From NCBI RefSeq assembly GCF_017894385.1, contig NZ_CP059560.1, positions 62,001-126,000 of the forward strand: DNA of 64,000 nucleotides. The letters are read 5' to 3'. How positions within the stretch are numbered: position 1 is the first letter of the stretch; the number at the start of each line of letters is the position of its first letter. The position numbers were made by a program, and so were the translations under genes. Shown here in pieces: positions 16,255 to 25,005 of this stretch. A model generated the notes under the pieces. That model was not told the origin of the DNA and ran no database searches. It saw nothing but the letters and a program-made list of their open reading frames with translations. The DNA is from Aromatoleum petrolei. Its GTDB lineage: Bacteria > Pseudomonadota > Gammaproteobacteria > Burkholderiales > Rhodocyclaceae.

Positions 16255-19200
16255 CACAACATCCTTTCCCGCCTCGTCAGGGGACGCCGGATACGCCGAA
16301 CTCCACTGTCTGAGCAATTTCAGCTTCCAGCGCGGTGCCTCGCACCCCGAGGAACTGGTCACACGGGCGGCCGGGCTGGGCTACGCTGCGCTGGCCATCA
16401 CCGACGAGTGCTCGCTCGCCGGCGTCGTGCGCGCACACCAGGAGATCCGCCGCCAGGCGCTGCCACTGCATCTCATCATCGGCAGCGAAATCCGCCTCGC
16501 CGACGGCCCCTGCCTCGTCCTGCTCGCCACCGACCGCGCGGCGTACGGCCGGCTCTCGCGCCTTATCAGCCGCGGCCGGCGCGCCGCCGACAAGGGCGAA
16601 TATCGCCTCACCCGCGCCGATCTCGAAGACGGCCTGCCGGGCTGCCTCGCCCTGCTCGTGCCGCCCGGGGAAGCACCGGACCACGCTGCCCTCGCCGCCG
16701 ACGCCCGCTGGCTCGGCGAGCGCTTTCCCGACTCAGCCTGGCTCGCCGTCGAACTCGCCTGCGGGCCGGACGATGCCGGACGGCTTGCGCGCCAGCAGAC
16801 AGTCGCCCGCGAAACCGGCCTGCGTCCCGTCGCGGCCACGGGCGCACTGATGCACGAGGCCGCGCGCCGGCCGCTTGCCGACGTGCTCGCCGCGCTCCGT
16901 CTCCATGCCACCGTCGCCGAAACCGGCTCCCGGCTCGCCGCGAACGCCGAACGCCGCCTGCACGAGCGCAGCACCCTCGCCCGCCGCTATCCGCCGGAAC
17001 TCCTCGCCGAGACGCTGCACATCGCCGCGCGCTGTCGATTCCGTCTCGACGAACTGCGCTACGAATACCCCGCCGAGCTGGTTCCCGAGGGCGAAACCCC
17101 GGCAAGCTGGCTGCGCGGCCTGGTCGAAGACGGGCTGCGCTGGCGCTATCGCCCGCACGGCGAGCTTCCCCCGCGCGTGCGCACACAGATCGAACACGAA
17201 CTCGCCCTGATTGCCGAACTCGGCTTCGAAGCCTATTTCCTCACCGTACACGACATCGTGCGCTTCGCCCGTAGCCGCGGGATCCTGTGCCAGGGACGCG
17301 GTTCGGCGGCCAATTCGGTCGTGTGCTGGGCGCTCGGCATCACCGAAGTCGATCCCCAACTCGGCATCATGCTGGTCGAGCGTTTCATCTCGAAGGAACG
17401 CAACGAACCGCCCGACATCGACGTCGACTTCGAGCACGACCGGCGCGAAGAGGTCATCCAGTACCTGTACGCGAAATACGGCCGCGAACGGGCCGCGCTC
17501 GCCGCCACGGTCATCCGCTACCGCGCGCGCAGCGCCCTGCGCGACGTCGGCCGCGCCCTCGGCTTCCCGCCGGCGCAGATCGAGCGGCTCACGCGCGACC
17601 ACTTCTGGTTCGACGGCCGCCACATCCTGCCCGAGCGCCTGCGCGATGCCGGCCTCGACCCCGACAGCCCCAACGTCCGGCGCCTCACCGCCCTCACCGA
17701 GGAGCTGATCGGCTTTCCGCGCCACCTCTCGCAGCATGTCGGCGGTTTCGTCATCGCCCGCGGCCGCCTCGACGAACTGGTGCCGATCGAAAACGCCGCG
17801 ATGCCCGAGCGCACCGTGATCCAGTGGGACAAGGACGACCTCGACACCCTCGGGCTGCTCAAGGTCGACGTCCTCGCCCTCGGCATGCTCTCTGCTCTGC
17901 GCCGCGGCCTGGCGCTGATGTCGTCATGGCACGGACGCGAGTTCACCCTTGCCGATATCCCGCGCGAAGTCGACGCCGTGTATGACATGCTGTCCGCGGC
18001 CGACTCCGTCGGCGTCTTCCAGGTCGAATCGCGCGCCCAGATGACCATGCTGCCGCGCTTGCGGCCCCGCCGCTTCTACGACCTCGTCGTCGAAGTCGCG
18101 ATCGTCCGCCCCGGGCCGATCCAGGGCGGCATGGTCCATCCCTACCTCGAAGCACGGGCCCGCAAGGAACGCGGCGAGGAAATCGACTACCCGCGCCCGG
18201 AATGTCGCGCCCCCGGCGCACCGCAGGACGACGGCGTGCGTCACGTGCTCGAGCGCACACTGGGCGTGCCGATCTTCCAGGAACAGGTCATGCAGCTCGC
18301 CGTGGTCGCGGCCGGCTTCACCCCCGGCGATGCCGACCAACTGCGCCGCGCGATGGGCGCTTGGCGCCGCCAGGGCGAACTCGAACGCTACCGCGCGCAG
18401 CTGCTCGCCGGCATGGCCGCGCGCGGCTACCGGGCCGAGTTCGCCGAACGACTGTGCAACCAGATCGAAGGCTTCGGCAGCTACGGCTTTCCCGAGTCGC
18501 ACGCTGCGAGCTTCGCGCTGCTGGTGTATTTCTCCGCCTGGATCAAGCGCTTCGAGCCCGCTGTCTTCCTGTGCGCGCTGCTCAACAGCCAGCCGATGGG
18601 TTTCTATTCCCCTTCACAACTGATCCAGGACGCCCGCCGGCACGGCGTGACGATACGCGGCACCGACGTGCGCGCAAGCGACTGGGACTGCACGCTCGAG
18701 CCCCAGGACGGCACCAAGCTGCCCGCGGCGCGCCTGGGGCTGCGGATGATCAAGGGCTTCAACGCCGACGCCGCGGCGCGGATCGCCGCAGCACGCAGCC
18801 TACACCCCTTCGCCGGCGTGGACGATCTGGCGCTGCGCGCCGCGCTCGACGCCCGCGACCTCAGGCTGCTCGCCACCGCCGGCGCATTGGCGGGGCTCGC
18901 CGGCCACCGCCGCCAGGCGCTGTGGCAGGCGGCCGGCGGCCTGCCGGAGGAAGGCGTGCTGCATGGCGCACCGGTGCGGGAAAGCGCCGCCGCGATTGCG
19001 CCCCCGAGCGAAGCACAGGAGCTCCTTGCCGACTATGCCCGATTGGGCTTCACGCTCGGCCGCCATCCCCTTGCGCTGCTGCGCGAGCGGCTCAGCGCGA
19101 TGCGCTTCCTCACCGCTGCGGAAATCTCCGCCTGCCCCGACCGCAAGCTCGCCCGCGCCGCCGGCATCGTCACCTGCCGCCAGCGGCCGGGCACCGCGAA

Positions 19201-19426
19201 GGGAACGCTGTTCATGACCATCGAAGACGAAACCGGGCTCGCCAACGTGATCATCCGGCCCGAGCTCATCGACCGCCAGCGCCGGGAGCTGCTCGGCGCA
19301 CGTCTGTTGGGAGTATTCGGGCAGATCAGCCGCCAGGGCGATGTCACGCACCTGCTGGCGAGCCGTGTCGTCGATCATTCCGCGCTGCTCGGCACGCTCG
19401 ACGCGAAAAGCCGCGATTTCCACTGA
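16247..19426 (+). CDS. dnaE2: Error-prone DNA polymerase III alpha subunit DnaE2 (ImuC)
   Basis: Catalytic polymerase of the SOS mutasome with ImuA and ImuB. The 1059-residue chain starts with a PHP domain (YAELHCLSNFSFQRGASHPEEL...ITDE). The C-family palm carries the catalytic Asp pair in PDIDVDFEHD (about residues 390-393), with downstream FQVESRAQMTMLPRLRPR and RPGPIQGGMVHPYL motifs. A helix-hairpin-helix region and an OB-fold (TIEDETGLANVIIRPEL) end the chain. No in-frame alternative start exists before the conserved PHP strand, so the ATG inside the LexA box appears real. The gene stands alone between the hybrid kinase and a convergent GGDEF gene, apart from imuAB. Confidence 0.93.
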   Translation: MYSTTSFPASSGDAGYAELHCLSNFSFQRGASHPEELVTRAAGLGYAALAITDECSLAGVVRAHQEIRRQALPLHLIIGSEIRLADGPCLVLLATDRAAYGRLSRLISRGRRAADKGEYRLTRADLEDGLPGCLALLVPPGEAPDHAALAADARWLGERFPDSAWLAVELACGPDDAGRLARQQTVARETGLRPVAATGALMHEAARRPLADVLAALRLHATVAETGSRLAANAERRLHERSTLARRYPPELLAETLHIAARCRFRLDELRYEYPAELVPEGETPASWLRGLVEDGLRWRYRPHGELPPRVRTQIEHELALIAELGFEAYFLTVHDIVRFARSRGILCQGRGSAANSVVCWALGITEVDPQLGIMLVERFISKERNEPPDIDVDFEHDRREEVIQYLYAKYGRERAALAATVIRYRARSALRDVGRALGFPPAQIERLTRDHFWFDGRHILPERLRDAGLDPDSPNVRRLTALTEELIGFPRHLSQHVGGFVIARGRLDELVPIENAAMPERTVIQWDKDDLDTLGLLKVDVLALGMLSALRRGLALMSSWHGREFTLADIPREVDAVYDMLSAADSVGVFQVESRAQMTMLPRLRPRRFYDLVVEVAIVRPGPIQGGMVHPYLEARARKERGEEIDYPRPECRAPGAPQDDGVRHVLERTLGVPIFQEQVMQLAVVAAGFTPGDADQLRRAMGAWRRQGELERYRAQLLAGMAARGYRAEFAERLCNQIEGFGSYGFPESHAASFALLVYFSAWIKRFEPAVFLCALLNSQPMGFYSPSQLIQDARRHGVTIRGTDVRASDWDCTLEPQDGTKLPAARLGLRMIKGFNADAAARIAAARSLHPFAGVDDLALRAALDARDLRLLATAGALAGLAGHRRQALWQAAGGLPEEGVLHGAPVRESAAAIAPPSEAQELLADYARLGFTLGRHPLALLRERLSAMRFLTAAEISACPDRKLARAAGIVTCRQRPGTAKGTLFMTIEDETGLANVIIRPELIDRQRRELLGARLLGVFGQISRQGDVTHLLASRVVDHSALLGTLDAKSRDFH

Positions 19427-19466
19427 AGACTGCGCGCCGCACCGCCGCGCACACCGCCTTGCCCCT

Positions 19467-20795
19467 TTACTGCACGTCTCCCGGCGGCATCAGGCGCAGG
19501 CAGTCGGTGACCGCCACCACACAGTTGCGACCCAGGCTCTTCGCCCGGTACAGCGCCGCATCCGCCGCCGCCAGCAACTGCTCCAGCTCGTCGCCGGGCT
19601 CGAACGCGGCAAAGCCGATACTCACCGTAACCGCGACGGGCGTGCCGTCGGCTCCCGAGATCTCGATCCCCGCGACCCGCTGCCGCAAACGGTCCGCAAG
19701 CTCCCGAGCCCCTTCAGGCAAGGTCCCCGGCAAGACAATGACGAACTCCTCGCCGCCATAGCGCCCCACGATGTCGATCTCGCGCACGCTCGCGGCACAG
19801 GTCTGCGCCACCATCCTGATCGCCTGATCGCCCAGGGCATGCCCGTGCTCGTCGTTGATAGCCTTGAAATGATCGATGTCGACCATCAGCACCGCCAAGG
19901 GCTGCCCGAAACGCTCTGCCCGCCGCCGCTCCTGCTCGGCGCGCTCGATCAGATAGCGGCGATTCGCAATGCCCGTCAACGCGTCCACCTGCGCCAGCTG
20001 CCGCAGATCCTCCTCGCGCCCCTTGCGTTCGGTGATGTCCTCACGCACCGCGACGAAATGCGACACCCGCCCGAAGCGATCCCGCAGCGGCGAGATCGCC
20101 ATGTTCTCCCAGTATTCCTCGCCGCTCTTCCTGCGATTGCATACCTCGCCCCGCCATACGTTGCCGGAAAGGATCGTCTGCCACAGGTCCGCATAGATCT
20201 CGCTGCGCGTATGCCCCGCACCGAACATCGCCGGGCTGCGGCCGAGGATCTCGCTACGCGAATACCCCGAGGTCTTCAGGAAGGCGGCGTTCACGTATTC
20301 GATCCGGCCGCGGTTGTTCGTGATCATGATTGCGGTCGGGGCATGATCGACTGCCGCCTTGTAGGTTTCCAGTGCGTACTCGCTGACCGGAAGCTCCACA
20401 CGGCTGAAATCCGGCGTCTCGCCGACGGAAAAATCGGTCGGCGGCGGGAAGCTCCTCTCCGCCCCCTCCGAACCGGCCCGCGAGTACTCGCCGGCCGTGC
20501 ACATCAAGGGCCATACCGCCCATGCGACGACAACCGCGAGCAGCAGCAGCGATAAGCCGAGGAAAGGCACGAAGATGTTCACTTCGGTTTCGGCGCCACC
20601 AAGACCGTCGGCCGCAAACACGCCGTCCAACATCCAGAGCCCTAGCGCGGTGAGCGACAGGAACGCCACCACGAGGAAAATTGCCAACGACGTGCGGGGG
20701 AAAGACATCAGCCCTTGGAGCCCGGTTAACGAGGAGAAATCATCGACATACCGCAATGATAGTAGATAGCCCGCAAATAATGCCAAATAAATCAT
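19467..20795 (-). CDS. Membrane-anchored PAS-GGDEF diguanylate cyclase
   Basis: Predicted c-di-GMP synthase with a membrane sensor region. The N-terminal 120 residues contain about three hydrophobic helices (IYLALFAGYLLSL, LAIFLVVAFLSLTALGLW, FVPFLGLSLLLLAVVVAWAVW) with only short loops. A PAS domain (ADHAPTAIMITNNRGRIEYVN) and PAC segment follow, then a GGDEF domain with an intact GGEEF motif and the starting TGIANRRYLIERA segment. The start MIYLALFAGY at 20795 places the first helix at the N-terminus; a GTG two codons upstream is an alternative. The ligand is unknown. It is divergent from pabBC and convergent with dnaE2. Confidence 0.87.
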   Translation of the reverse strand: MIYLALFAGYLLSLRYVDDFSSLTGLQGLMSFPRTSLAIFLVVAFLSLTALGLWMLDGVFAADGLGGAETEVNIFVPFLGLSLLLLAVVVAWAVWPLMCTAGEYSRAGSEGAERSFPPPTDFSVGETPDFSRVELPVSEYALETYKAAVDHAPTAIMITNNRGRIEYVNAAFLKTSGYSRSEILGRSPAMFGAGHTRSEIYADLWQTILSGNVWRGEVCNRRKSGEEYWENMAISPLRDRFGRVSHFVAVREDITERKGREEDLRQLAQVDALTGIANRRYLIERAEQERRRAERFGQPLAVLMVDIDHFKAINDEHGHALGDQAIRMVAQTCAASVREIDIVGRYGGEEFVIVLPGTLPEGARELADRLRQRVAGIEISGADGTPVAVTVSIGFAAFEPGDELEQLLAAADAALYRAKSLGRNCVVAVTDCLRLMPPGDVQ

Positions 20796-20833
20796 AACCA
20801 CAAAATCACAGGGGCTTTTGACCCACTCACTCT

Positions 20834-20858
20834 CCCCTGCGGCGCACGGGCGCAGGGG
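20834..20858. other. Hairpin in the GGDEF / pabBC divergent region
   Basis: Perfect 8-bp inverted repeat CCCCTGCG/CGCAGGGG with a 9-nt loop, between divergent starts at 20795 and 20920. It could be an operator or a 5' leader structure; function unknown. Confidence 0.4.
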
Positions 20859-20919
20859 CCATGCGCTAACATGCTGATCCCTCGCCACACTCGCGACGCC
20901 GTCCCCGGCGCCCGCAACG

Positions 20920-22704
20920 ATGATCGACTCCGCGCACGAATTCGCCCTGTTCGACGACAACCAGAACGGCCAAGGCGACCTTCTTCTGTCACTACTGGAG
21001 GAGATCATCCCGTGCTCGAGGGCAGATGAGGTCGACGACGCGTTCCACGCAATCGAACGTGCCCGCCTGAACGGGAAATGGGTCGCGATTGCTGCCTGCT
21101 ACGAACTGGGTTACGCCCTCGAACCCCGCTTGCGGGGGCTGCTACGCAACGACGGCGCCCCGCTGCTGACGGCATGGGTGTATGGCCGCGCCGAACGGCT
21201 TTCCCCGTCCGAAACCGACGCGCGGATCGCCGCGGTGGTGGCCCGATGCGACGAGCACAGCCGGCTTGGCGGAGTGATGAGCCTGCAGGGCGAGATCGCC
21301 GAAGAAGACTACTTGCGCTCCGTCCGACACATTCGCGACTACATCGCGGCCGGCGACTGCTATCAGGTGAACTTCACGTTCGCGCTGCGCGGACGGCTCT
21401 ACGGTTCGCCGCTGGGCCTGTACCGCGCATTGCGCGCAGCCCAGCCGGTTCGGCACGGGGCGCTGATCTGCCACGCCGACGGCGCAGTCCTCTCGCGTTC
21501 GCCCGAGCTGTTCGTCGAACGCCGCGGCGATCGCCTGCACTGCCGTCCGATGAAGGGCACCGCGGCGCGCGATACCGATCCGGCAGCATTGGCGTCGTCG
21601 GAAAAAAATCGCGCCGAAAACATCATGATCGTGGATCTCATCCGCAACGACCTGGGGCGCCTGGCGCCCAGCGGTGGCGTGCGGGTCGAGCGGTTGTGCG
21701 AAGTCGAGCCCTATCCGAGCGTCTGGCAGATGACCTCGACGGTTGTCGCCGAACCCGTCAAGGCCAGCATTGCCGACGTGTTCCGGGCCCTGTTTCCCTG
21801 CGGCTCGGTCACGGGCGCGCCGAAGATCCGGGCGATGCAGATCATCCACGAACTCGAGACGGCGCCGCGCGGCATCTATTGCGGAGCGCTGGGATGGATC
21901 GCGCCCGACGGCGATTTCCGCTTTAGCGTGCCGATCCGCACACTGGAGGTCAGTCGCGACCGCGACGCACGGCTCTGCCTGGGCAGCGGCATCGTCGCCG
22001 ATTCGGAACCGGCAGCCGAGTGGGCCGAGTCCCTGCTCAAGGGGCGTTTCCTGACCGATCTGCGGCCGCCATTCGGCCTCATCGAAACGCTGCGCTGCGA
22101 ACCGGGTGCGGCCGAGCCCTATCCGCTGCTCGCCCGCCATTTTGCGCGCCTCGCCCGATCTGCCGCCGCATTCGGCTTCACGCTGGATGTCGATGCGATC
22201 CGCCGTACGCTGCTCGATCAGGCAAAGACCCTCAGCGGTCCGCAGCGGGTGCGAGTGGAACTCGCTGCGGACGGCAGTTTCGCGCTAGCCGCCACCCCCC
22301 TTGAGGACAGCACGGCGAAAACGCCGACCGTCATCGTTTCGACACGCACGATCTCGAGCGAGGATCCCTTGTTGCAGCACAAGACCACCGCCCGCGAGCT
22401 CTACGATGCGGAGCTGCGCGGAGCGATGGCGCAGGGCCACTTCGATGCGCTGTTCTTCAACGAGCGCGACGAACTTGCCGAAGGTGCCCGCACGAACGTG
22501 TATCTGGACCTTGGCACGGGCTGCCTGCTCACGCCGCCGCTGCACTGCGGCGTGCTGGATGGCGTGTATCGGCGAAAGCTGCTCGACGAAGGGAAAGCCC
22601 GCGAGCAGCGCCTGACGCGCACAGACCTGTCACGCGCCCGTGCCATCCTGTTGTCGAATGCGGCCCGTGGCCTGTTCCGTGTCGAACTGGAACTCAGTGG
22701 GTGA
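20920..22704 (+). CDS. pabB-pabC: Fused aminodeoxychorismate synthase component I / aminodeoxychorismate lyase
   Basis: Makes p-aminobenzoate for folate: the N-terminal half aminates chorismate with the PabA glutaminase, and the C-terminal half eliminates pyruvate with PLP. Residues 1-380 are PabB-like, with YLRSVRHIRDYIAAGDCYQVN, RPMKGTAARDTD, ENIMIVDLIRND and a chorismate-binding TGAPKIRAMQIIHELE. Residues about 385-594 match class IV aminotransferase-like lyase, with the TTARELYDAELRGA segment likely carrying the PLP Lys and EGARTNVYLDLG. The fusion is common in proteobacteria. The stop overlaps the convergent Cys-rich gene by 11 bp. PabA is not in the window. Confidence 0.9.
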   Translation: MIDSAHEFALFDDNQNGQGDLLLSLLEEIIPCSRADEVDDAFHAIERARLNGKWVAIAACYELGYALEPRLRGLLRNDGAPLLTAWVYGRAERLSPSETDARIAAVVARCDEHSRLGGVMSLQGEIAEEDYLRSVRHIRDYIAAGDCYQVNFTFALRGRLYGSPLGLYRALRAAQPVRHGALICHADGAVLSRSPELFVERRGDRLHCRPMKGTAARDTDPAALASSEKNRAENIMIVDLIRNDLGRLAPSGGVRVERLCEVEPYPSVWQMTSTVVAEPVKASIADVFRALFPCGSVTGAPKIRAMQIIHELETAPRGIYCGALGWIAPDGDFRFSVPIRTLEVSRDRDARLCLGSGIVADSEPAAEWAESLLKGRFLTDLRPPFGLIETLRCEPGAAEPYPLLARHFARLARSAAAFGFTLDVDAIRRTLLDQAKTLSGPQRVRVELAADGSFALAATPLEDSTAKTPTVIVSTRTISSEDPLLQHKTTARELYDAELRGAMAQGHFDALFFNERDELAEGARTNVYLDLGTGCLLTPPLHCGVLDGVYRRKLLDEGKAREQRLTRTDLSRARAILLSNAARGLFRVELELSG

Positions 22705-23056
22705 GGCAGCGACTGCCCGTGCAATTGCACGGCAGCAGTCCTTTGCCGCCATCGGTACACATGCAATGATGGTTCCCGGTTCCGACCGCGGGCATGCCCG
22801 TCGGCTCGCCCGGCTCGAAGTCCTCGATACCCAGGAGCTTGAGAAAATGCAGCGCGGCGCTCAAGCCGTGGAATACGGTCAGTTCCCCCGAACCGGCGCA
22901 TAGCCAGCGTCCGTCCATCGAAATCGCATAGCAGGTGCCCTCGCGCGGACCGACAGCGTGCACCTGGATCTTGCATCGCGACCGACGCCATTGCGGTGCT
23001 ACCGCAAGTTCCAGCCAGGTTGCGACCTTGCCATGAATCGTCGTTGCAGCATCCAT
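22694..23056 (-). CDS. Small protein with Cys-rich C-terminus, function unknown
   Basis: A 120-residue protein starting MDAATTIHGKV, not recognised as a characterised family. The first 90 residues look like a compact cytoplasmic fold (WLELAVAPQWRRSRCKIQ, SMDGRWLCAGSGELTVFHG). The C-terminus carries a cluster of five Cys and two His (HHCMCTDGG then LPCNCTGSRC) that could bind a metal or form disulfides. A reasonable start with the AGGGAGAA purine stretch just upstream and no competing reading frame support it as real. Its 3' end overlaps pabBC by 11 bp, so the two transcripts are antisense at their ends. The AT-rich intergenic block lies upstream. Confidence 0.6.
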   Translation of the reverse strand: MDAATTIHGKVATWLELAVAPQWRRSRCKIQVHAVGPREGTCYAISMDGRWLCAGSGELTVFHGLSAALHFLKLLGIEDFEPGEPTGMPAVGTGNHHCMCTDGGKGLLPCNCTGSRCLTH

Positions 23057-23311
23057 GAGATTCTCCCTCCTTTTTTCGCTCTTATACCGCCGGATCATTG
23101 CAACCCGGTGAAATCGTTATATTTTCACAAGTTTATATATTAGCAATATACGATGTTAGCATTCAATACAGAAATCACTTTATAGCTGCACAACATTACC
23201 CGATTTGAGTATAGACGCACGCATTTCAGAAATCCGGCTTTTTCAAGGCGCGCACGCTGGCTATACTTTTCGACTCGCAACCGAACCTCGCCAATCATCC
23301 GGGATGAACGC
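23057..23311. other. AT-rich intergenic region before metY
   Basis: A 255-bp block distinctly poorer in G+C than its surroundings, with a perfect TATATT-N3-AATATA palindrome at 23136-23150 and repeated TATA-rich words. It separates divergent genes and probably holds both promoters. No riboswitch fold was recognised. Confidence 0.6.
23240..23267 (+). promoter_or_regulatory. Candidate promoter of metY
   Basis: TTTTCA (23240-23245), 16-nt spacer, TATACT (23262-23267), ending 44 nt before the metY ATG. The -10 is strong and the -35 weak. Confidence 0.4.
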
Positions 23312-24583
23312 ATGAAACTCGAAACGCTTGCCGTGCACGGCGGTTACTCGCCCGATCCGACCACCAAGGCGGTGGCGGTACCGATCTATCAGACCACCTC
23401 CTACGCGTTCGACGACACCCAGCACGGCGCCGACCTGTTCGACCTGAAGGTGCAGGGCAACATCTACACGCGCATCATGAACCCGACCCAGGATGTGCTG
23501 GAGAAGCGCGTCGCGGCCATGGAAGGCGGCATCGCCGCGCTGGCGATGGCTTCGGGGATGGCGGCGATCACCGCATCGATCCAGACGATTGCCGAAGCAG
23601 GCGACAACATCGTCACCTCCAGTACACTGTATGGCGGCACCTACAACCTGTTTGCGCACACGCTGCCGCAGTACGGCATCGAGGTGCGCTTCGCGGACTA
23701 CCGCGACCCCGACGCCTTCGAGCGCCTGATCGACTCCCGCACCAAGGCGGTGTTTTGCGAGTCGGTCGGCAACCCGCTCGGCAACATCACGGACTTCGAG
23801 AAACTCGCCGAAGTCGCTCACCGCCACGGCGTGCCGGTGATCGTCGACAACACCGTGCCCTCGCCCTACCTGTGCCGTCCCTTCGAGCATGGTGCAGACA
23901 TCGTCGTGCATGCGCTGACCAAGTATCTGGGCGGCCACGGCAACTCGATCGGCGGCATCATCGTCGATTCGGGCAAGTTCCCGTGGGCCGAGCACAAGGA
24001 GCGCTTCAAGCGCCTCAACGAACCCGACGTGTCGTACCACGGCGTGGTCTATACGGAAGCGCTCGGACCGGCGGCCTACATCGCGCGTGCGCGCGTGGTG
24101 CCGCTGCGCAACATGGGTGCCGCGATCTCCCCATTCAACGCCTTCCTGATCCTGCAGGGGATCGAGACGCTGGCGTTGCGCATGGACCGCATCTGCGAGA
24201 ACTCAGTGAAGATCGCGCGCCATCTCACCAACCACCCGAAGGTCAGCTGGGTCAATTACGCGGGACTGGAAGAGCACAAGGACTTCCCGCTGGTGCAGCG
24301 CTACATGGGCGGCCGCGCCTCGGGCATCCTGAACTTCGGCGTGAAGGGCGGCCGTGAAGGCGGTGGTCGCTTCCAGGATGCGCTGAAGCTGGTGACGCGC
24401 CTCGTGAACATTGGTGACTGCAAGTCGCTCGCCTGCCATCCGGCCTCGACAACGCACCGCCAGCTCTCGCCCGAGGAGCTCGTGCGCGCCGGCGTGACCG
24501 AAGACATGATTCGCCTGTCGGTCGGCATCGAGCATGTCGACGACCTGATCGCGGACCTGGATCAGGCGCTGGCCGCAGCCTGA
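23312..24583 (+). CDS. metY: O-acetylhomoserine sulfhydrylase (PLP-dependent)
   Basis: Converts O-acetylhomoserine and sulfide to homocysteine in methionine synthesis. The 423-residue protein matches the Cys/Met-metabolism PLP family: YTRIMNPTQDVLEKRVAAMEGG, ALAMASGMAAI, an internal aldimine Lys in VVHALTKYLGGHGNSIGG (about residue 204) and CLACHPASTTH-like KSLACHPASTTHRQLSPEE near the end. The N-terminal motif LAVHGGYSPDPTTKAVAVPIYQTTSY is typical of MetY rather than MetB or MetC. It stands alone after an AT-rich upstream region and ends at a strong hairpin shared with phhB. Confidence 0.93.
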   Translation: MKLETLAVHGGYSPDPTTKAVAVPIYQTTSYAFDDTQHGADLFDLKVQGNIYTRIMNPTQDVLEKRVAAMEGGIAALAMASGMAAITASIQTIAEAGDNIVTSSTLYGGTYNLFAHTLPQYGIEVRFADYRDPDAFERLIDSRTKAVFCESVGNPLGNITDFEKLAEVAHRHGVPVIVDNTVPSPYLCRPFEHGADIVVHALTKYLGGHGNSIGGIIVDSGKFPWAEHKERFKRLNEPDVSYHGVVYTEALGPAAYIARARVVPLRNMGAAISPFNAFLILQGIETLALRMDRICENSVKIARHLTNHPKVSWVNYAGLEEHKDFPLVQRYMGGRASGILNFGVKGGREGGGRFQDALKLVTRLVNIGDCKSLACHPASTTHRQLSPEELVRAGVTEDMIRLSVGIEHVDDLIADLDQALAAA

Positions 24584-24618
24584 CCACCACACCGCCCCGG
24601 CCCCGGCCGGGGGCCGCC

Positions 24619-24660
24619 AAGCGCCGCCGGACCGGGTTTGCCCCGGCTCCCGCGGCGCTT
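24619..24660. terminator. Bidirectional hairpin between convergent metY and phhB
   Basis: A 9-bp inverted repeat AAGCGCCGC/GCGGCGCTT flanks an inner GC-rich loop. It lies 35 bp after metY and ends 7 bp before the phhB stop. T-tracts are minimal. Confidence 0.5.
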
Positions 24661-24667
24661 CTTGCAT

Positions 24668-24964
24668 TCAGCTACCCGCTGCGACTTGGTCGATGAAGCG
24701 CGCAAGCTCGATGTCGCGCTCGCTCAGCCCGCCCGCGTCGTGAGTCGAAAGCGTAAGGTCGACGCGGTTGTAGACGTTGAACCACTCCGGATGGTGGTCC
24801 ATCTTCTCCGCCTTCAGCGCCACGCGTGTCATGAAGGCGAAGGCGGCGTTGAAGTCCTTGAAGCGGATGCTGCGCGTGATCGCGTCGCGTCCCGGCACCG
24901 GCGCCCACTCGGGTAGCGTCGCCAGCGCGGCTGCACGTTCGTCGTCGCCAAGTTTCGGACTCAT
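24668..24964 (-). CDS. phhB: Pterin-4a-carbinolamine dehydratase
   Basis: Dehydrates 4a-hydroxytetrahydrobiopterin, recycling the cofactor of aromatic amino acid hydroxylases; also a dimerisation-cofactor fold. The 98-residue protein shows the family signature [20 protein letters not shown], with the active-site His pair, and [15 protein letters not shown]. The start [10 protein letters not shown] at 24964 is preferred over a longer form that would overlap the upstream DUF748 gene. It lies 41 bp after that gene on the same strand. No phenylalanine hydroxylase gene is in view. Confidence 0.92.
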   Translation of the reverse strand: MSPKLGDDERAAALATLPEWAPVPGRDAITRSIRFKDFNAAFAFMTRVALKAEKMDHHPEWFNVYNRVDLTLSTHDAGGLSERDIELARFIDQVAAGS

Positions 24965-25005
24965 GATCTTCTCCGGTTGATGCACGTGCGGTTTGCACAG
25001 CGCTG

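Noticed and set aside
23057..23311. SAM riboswitch upstream of metY
   Set aside because: No conserved SAM-I/SAM-II type paired elements were recognised; the region is AT-rich and palindromic instead.
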